From assembly GCA_021845325.1 (NCBI GenBank), contig JAKBRR010000113.1, positions 1 to 6,259 of the forward strand: 6,259 nucleotides of DNA, written 5' to 3'. The stretch's first letter is position 1, and each line of letters begins with the position of its first letter. Made by a program: the position numbers and the translations under genes. The notes under the pieces are model-generated. The model ran no database searches and was not told where the DNA came from. It saw only the letters and a list, made by a program, of their open reading frames with translations. This DNA is from Thermoplasmata archaeon. GTDB taxonomy: Archaea; Thermoplasmatota; Thermoplasmata; Thermoplasmatales; Thermoplasmataceae. Of the stretch, positions 4,515-6,259 are shown piece by piece.

Positions 4515-6259
4515 TTTTTAACATCTCCTTTGGTTCTGTAGCCTTTTGCGAGAGTTGATTCGAGTTTTTTGTTTCATCATTATCATTAAAAATACTCTTC
4601 GCTCCCTCGTGGACATACTTCTTCCCTCTCATGCTGGATACAAATGCAGCTATGAGTGACATTATGATTCCAAGAATGAATGCAATTCTAAGTGAGGACA
4701 TAAAAGCACCCGCCAGAGCATCAGGGAACCACTCTTTACCAGCAATGGTTAATTGTGCTGATAAGGGAAGATGCATGTAAACACCAGTAGCCTGTAATAT
4801 TGGAACTACCGGATTCTGTCCGAGAAATGCAGAGAATAAAAGTATGGTAGGCGATGTTCCGGATATTATTGCAGAAACCTGAGATGAAAGAGCAGGACCA
4901 ATGTTAAGGGCCGCAATTGATGAACCTATTGAAGCCGGAATGTTGGCGCTGAGACCCGTTAATACTATTGTAAAGAAAAGTCCAAGGCTTGCTGTCTGCG
5001 CAGCATTCTGCAATGTAGCCCTCATTCCGGAAGCAGCTCCACGGGTCTCTGCCGGAACTGAATTCATAATCGCCGCAGCATTCGGGGCAGCGAACATACC
5101 GCTCCCAGTGCCCATTAAAAATAGTATGGCTGCAAAATAAGGGTAATAGAAATTATAAGGAAGCAAAGCCAGTAGTGCAAATGCAAGTGCTACAAGAAGC
5201 ATTCCTAAAGTCGCAAGAAGTTTTGCTCCATGCTTATCACTTAACCTTCCGGAAAGGGGACCCATAAACAAAAATCCTGCAGTCATTGGAAGCATATACA
5301 CGCCAGCCCAGAATGGAGTGGATGCGAAGGAATACCCATGTATGGGGAGCCAGATACCCTGTAGAAGGATAATCAGCATTAACATAACTCCACCTCTTCC
5401 AAGCGCCCCGAGTAATGCCGCAAAATTTCCTGCTGCAAAAGCCCTTATCCTGAATAGCTCCATCTTGAACATAGGTTGTTTTACCTTGGTTTCTACATAA
5501 GGGAAAATAATGAGTAATATTGCTCCTGAGACAAGCGCTGAATCAACCCACGGATTTGTCCAGCCATATAAACTGGTTCCATATGGAAGCAGCCCATAGG
5601 TAACACCAATGAGGAGTAAAGTTAATCCTATTCCAAACGTGGCGTTACCAACATAATCTATTTTCTGATCAGTCTGCCTTACTCCGGTTTCCTTCATTTT
5701 CCAGTAAGACCAGATGGTTCCAATAGCGCCCACAGGGACACTTACAAGGAAAACATAACCCCAGTCAAAAACTGCAAGAATACCTCCCAGAACAAGCCCA
5801 ATGAACGATCCAGCCAGGGCAGCTACCATGTTAAGACCAAGAGCCATTCCTCTCTCATCTACAGGAAACGCATCGGTGAGAATTGCAGAGCTGTTTGAAA
5901 ACAGAAAAGCGGCCCCTACCCCCTGAACCAATCTGAAAATAATCAATTCCAGAGCAGCGGTATCACCCAAAACACCGAATACCGAGACAAGGTAAAGCAG
6001 TATGGAACCAAAAGTAAAAAGCATAAAGCCAAAGTTGAATAGTCTTACTCTCCCATAAATATCAGAAAGCCTTCCAAATGACACAAGAAGCGTTGCTGTG
6101 ACAATGTTATAACCCATTAAAAGCCATAGAAGGTATACAAGCGAACTGGATTGAAGGAAGTTGATGTGAATTCCATTGAATATTGCCGGAATGGATATCA
6201 GGATAATCGTTCCGTTTATGGCTGCCATCATAATTCCTATGGTCGTGTTTGATAAGGCT
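4498..6259 (-). CDS. DHA2-type MFS exporter, 5' partial (start lies beyond the right edge)
   Basis: This is a 14-helix major facilitator transporter of the EmrB/QacA (DHA2) type, expected to export drugs or other small molecules against protons across the cell membrane. Residues are counted from the Met codon at 6231. Motif [13 protein letters not shown], is at 53-64; the motif B arginine is R100 in RLVQGVGAA; and the antiporter motif C-like [10 protein letters not shown] is at 141-150. A second motif A copy, [12 protein letters not shown], follows later. A hydrophilic tail of about 45 residues closes the protein. The frame has no stop from 6231 to the edge and adds ALSNTTIGI, which extends the first helix as in relatives. 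The Met at 6231 is therefore probably internal, since helix 1 would otherwise lack its usual lead. It is followed by marR with a 17-base overlap. The substrate is not predictable from sequence. Confidence 0.93.
   Translation of the reverse strand, partial: ALSNTTIGIMMAAINGTIILISIPAIFNGIHINFLQSSSLVYLLWLLMGYNIVTATLLVSFGRLSDIYGRVRLFNFGFMLFTFGSILLYLVSVFGVLGDTAALELIIFRLVQGVGAAFLFSNSSAILTDAFPVDERGMALGLNMVAALAGSFIGLVLGGILAVFDWGYVFLVSVPVGAIGTIWSYWKMKETGVRQTDQKIDYVGNATFGIGLTLLLIGVTYGLLPYGTSLYGWTNPWVDSALVSGAILLIIFPYVETKVKQPMFKMELFRIRAFAAGNFAALLGALGRGGVMLMLIILLQGIWLPIHGYSFASTPFWAGVYMLPMTAGFLFMGPLSGRLSDKHGAKLLATLGMLLVALAFALLALLPYNFYYPYFAAILFLMGTGSGMFAAPNAAAIMNSVPAETRGAASGMRATLQNAAQTASLGLFFTIVLTGLSANIPASIGSSIAALNIGPALSSQVSAIISGTSPTILLFSAFLGQNPVVPILQATGVYMHLPLSAQLTIAGKEWFPDALAGAFMSSLRIAFILGIIMSLIAAFVSSMRGKKYVHEGAKSIFNDNDETKNSNQLSQKATEPKEMLKSESGK
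4522..4529 (-). promoter_or_regulatory. Shine-Dalgarno AGGAGATG for marR
   Basis: On the minus strand AGGAGATG lies upstream of the GTG at 4514, inside the 3' end of the transporter gene; seven bases separate it from the start. It closely matches the AGGAGGTG complement of the 16S 3' end. It fixes the GTG start and fits independent ribosome entry at an operon-internal gene, unlike the leaderless first genes here. Confidence 0.75.

Noticed and set aside
4279..4521. Plus-strand open frame of 80 codons opposite marR
   Set aside because: It is antisense to the MarR DNA-binding region, which is clearly coding on the other strand.
4901..5500. Two plus-strand open frames (4901-5140 and 5318-5500) opposite the transporter gene
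   Set aside because: Both mirror hydrophobic transporter helices in reverse; Ala- and Pro-rich translations are typical shadows of such genes.

Overview
This AT-rich window most likely comes from an archaeon, probably of the Thermoplasmatales/Thermoplasmata group. The evidence is an archaeal-type tRNA-Glu with no encoded CCA, AT-rich TATA-like boxes about 25 bases upstream of several start codons (leaderless transcripts), Shine-Dalgarno-like motifs only before operon-internal genes, TTG and GTG starts at those genes, and the protein styles seen. The assignment is inference; no 16S rRNA gene is present.

Left part (1-2064): the 5' end of an unidentified minus-strand gene runs off the left edge. 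It diverges from a two-gene plus-strand sulfate-assimilation operon. The first gene is a CysH-type reductase with the paired Cys-Cys and CxxC motifs of [4Fe-4S] APS reductases. The second is ATP sulfurylase (Sat). They overlap by the four bases TTGA. Sat makes APS from sulfate and ATP, and CysH would reduce APS directly to sulfite. No APS kinase is present or needed on this reading.

Middle (2065-3160): two separately promoted plus-strand genes follow. One encodes a five-helix membrane protein loosely like the CcdC/DUF1453 family, with a sequon-rich outer N-terminus. The other encodes a small, very acidic protein of unknown function. A U-tract follows it, then a short perfect hairpin in the convergent gap.

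Right part (3161-6259): everything is on the minus strand. It holds a 209-residue protein that may have a tubby/LURP-one-like fold, a tRNA-Glu(CTC) with an unusual C at position 55, and a two-gene efflux unit. In that unit a 14-helix DHA2-type MFS transporter, whose true 5' end lies beyond the right edge, overlaps by 17 bases a MarR-family regulator that begins with GTG behind a strong Shine-Dalgarno sequence. The natural reading is a drug or solute exporter with its own repressor.

I found no CRISPR array, insertion sequence, phage gene or toxin-antitoxin pair. Most of the window is ordinary. The least explained items are the acidic protein, the beta-rich 209-residue protein and the T-loop change in the tRNA.
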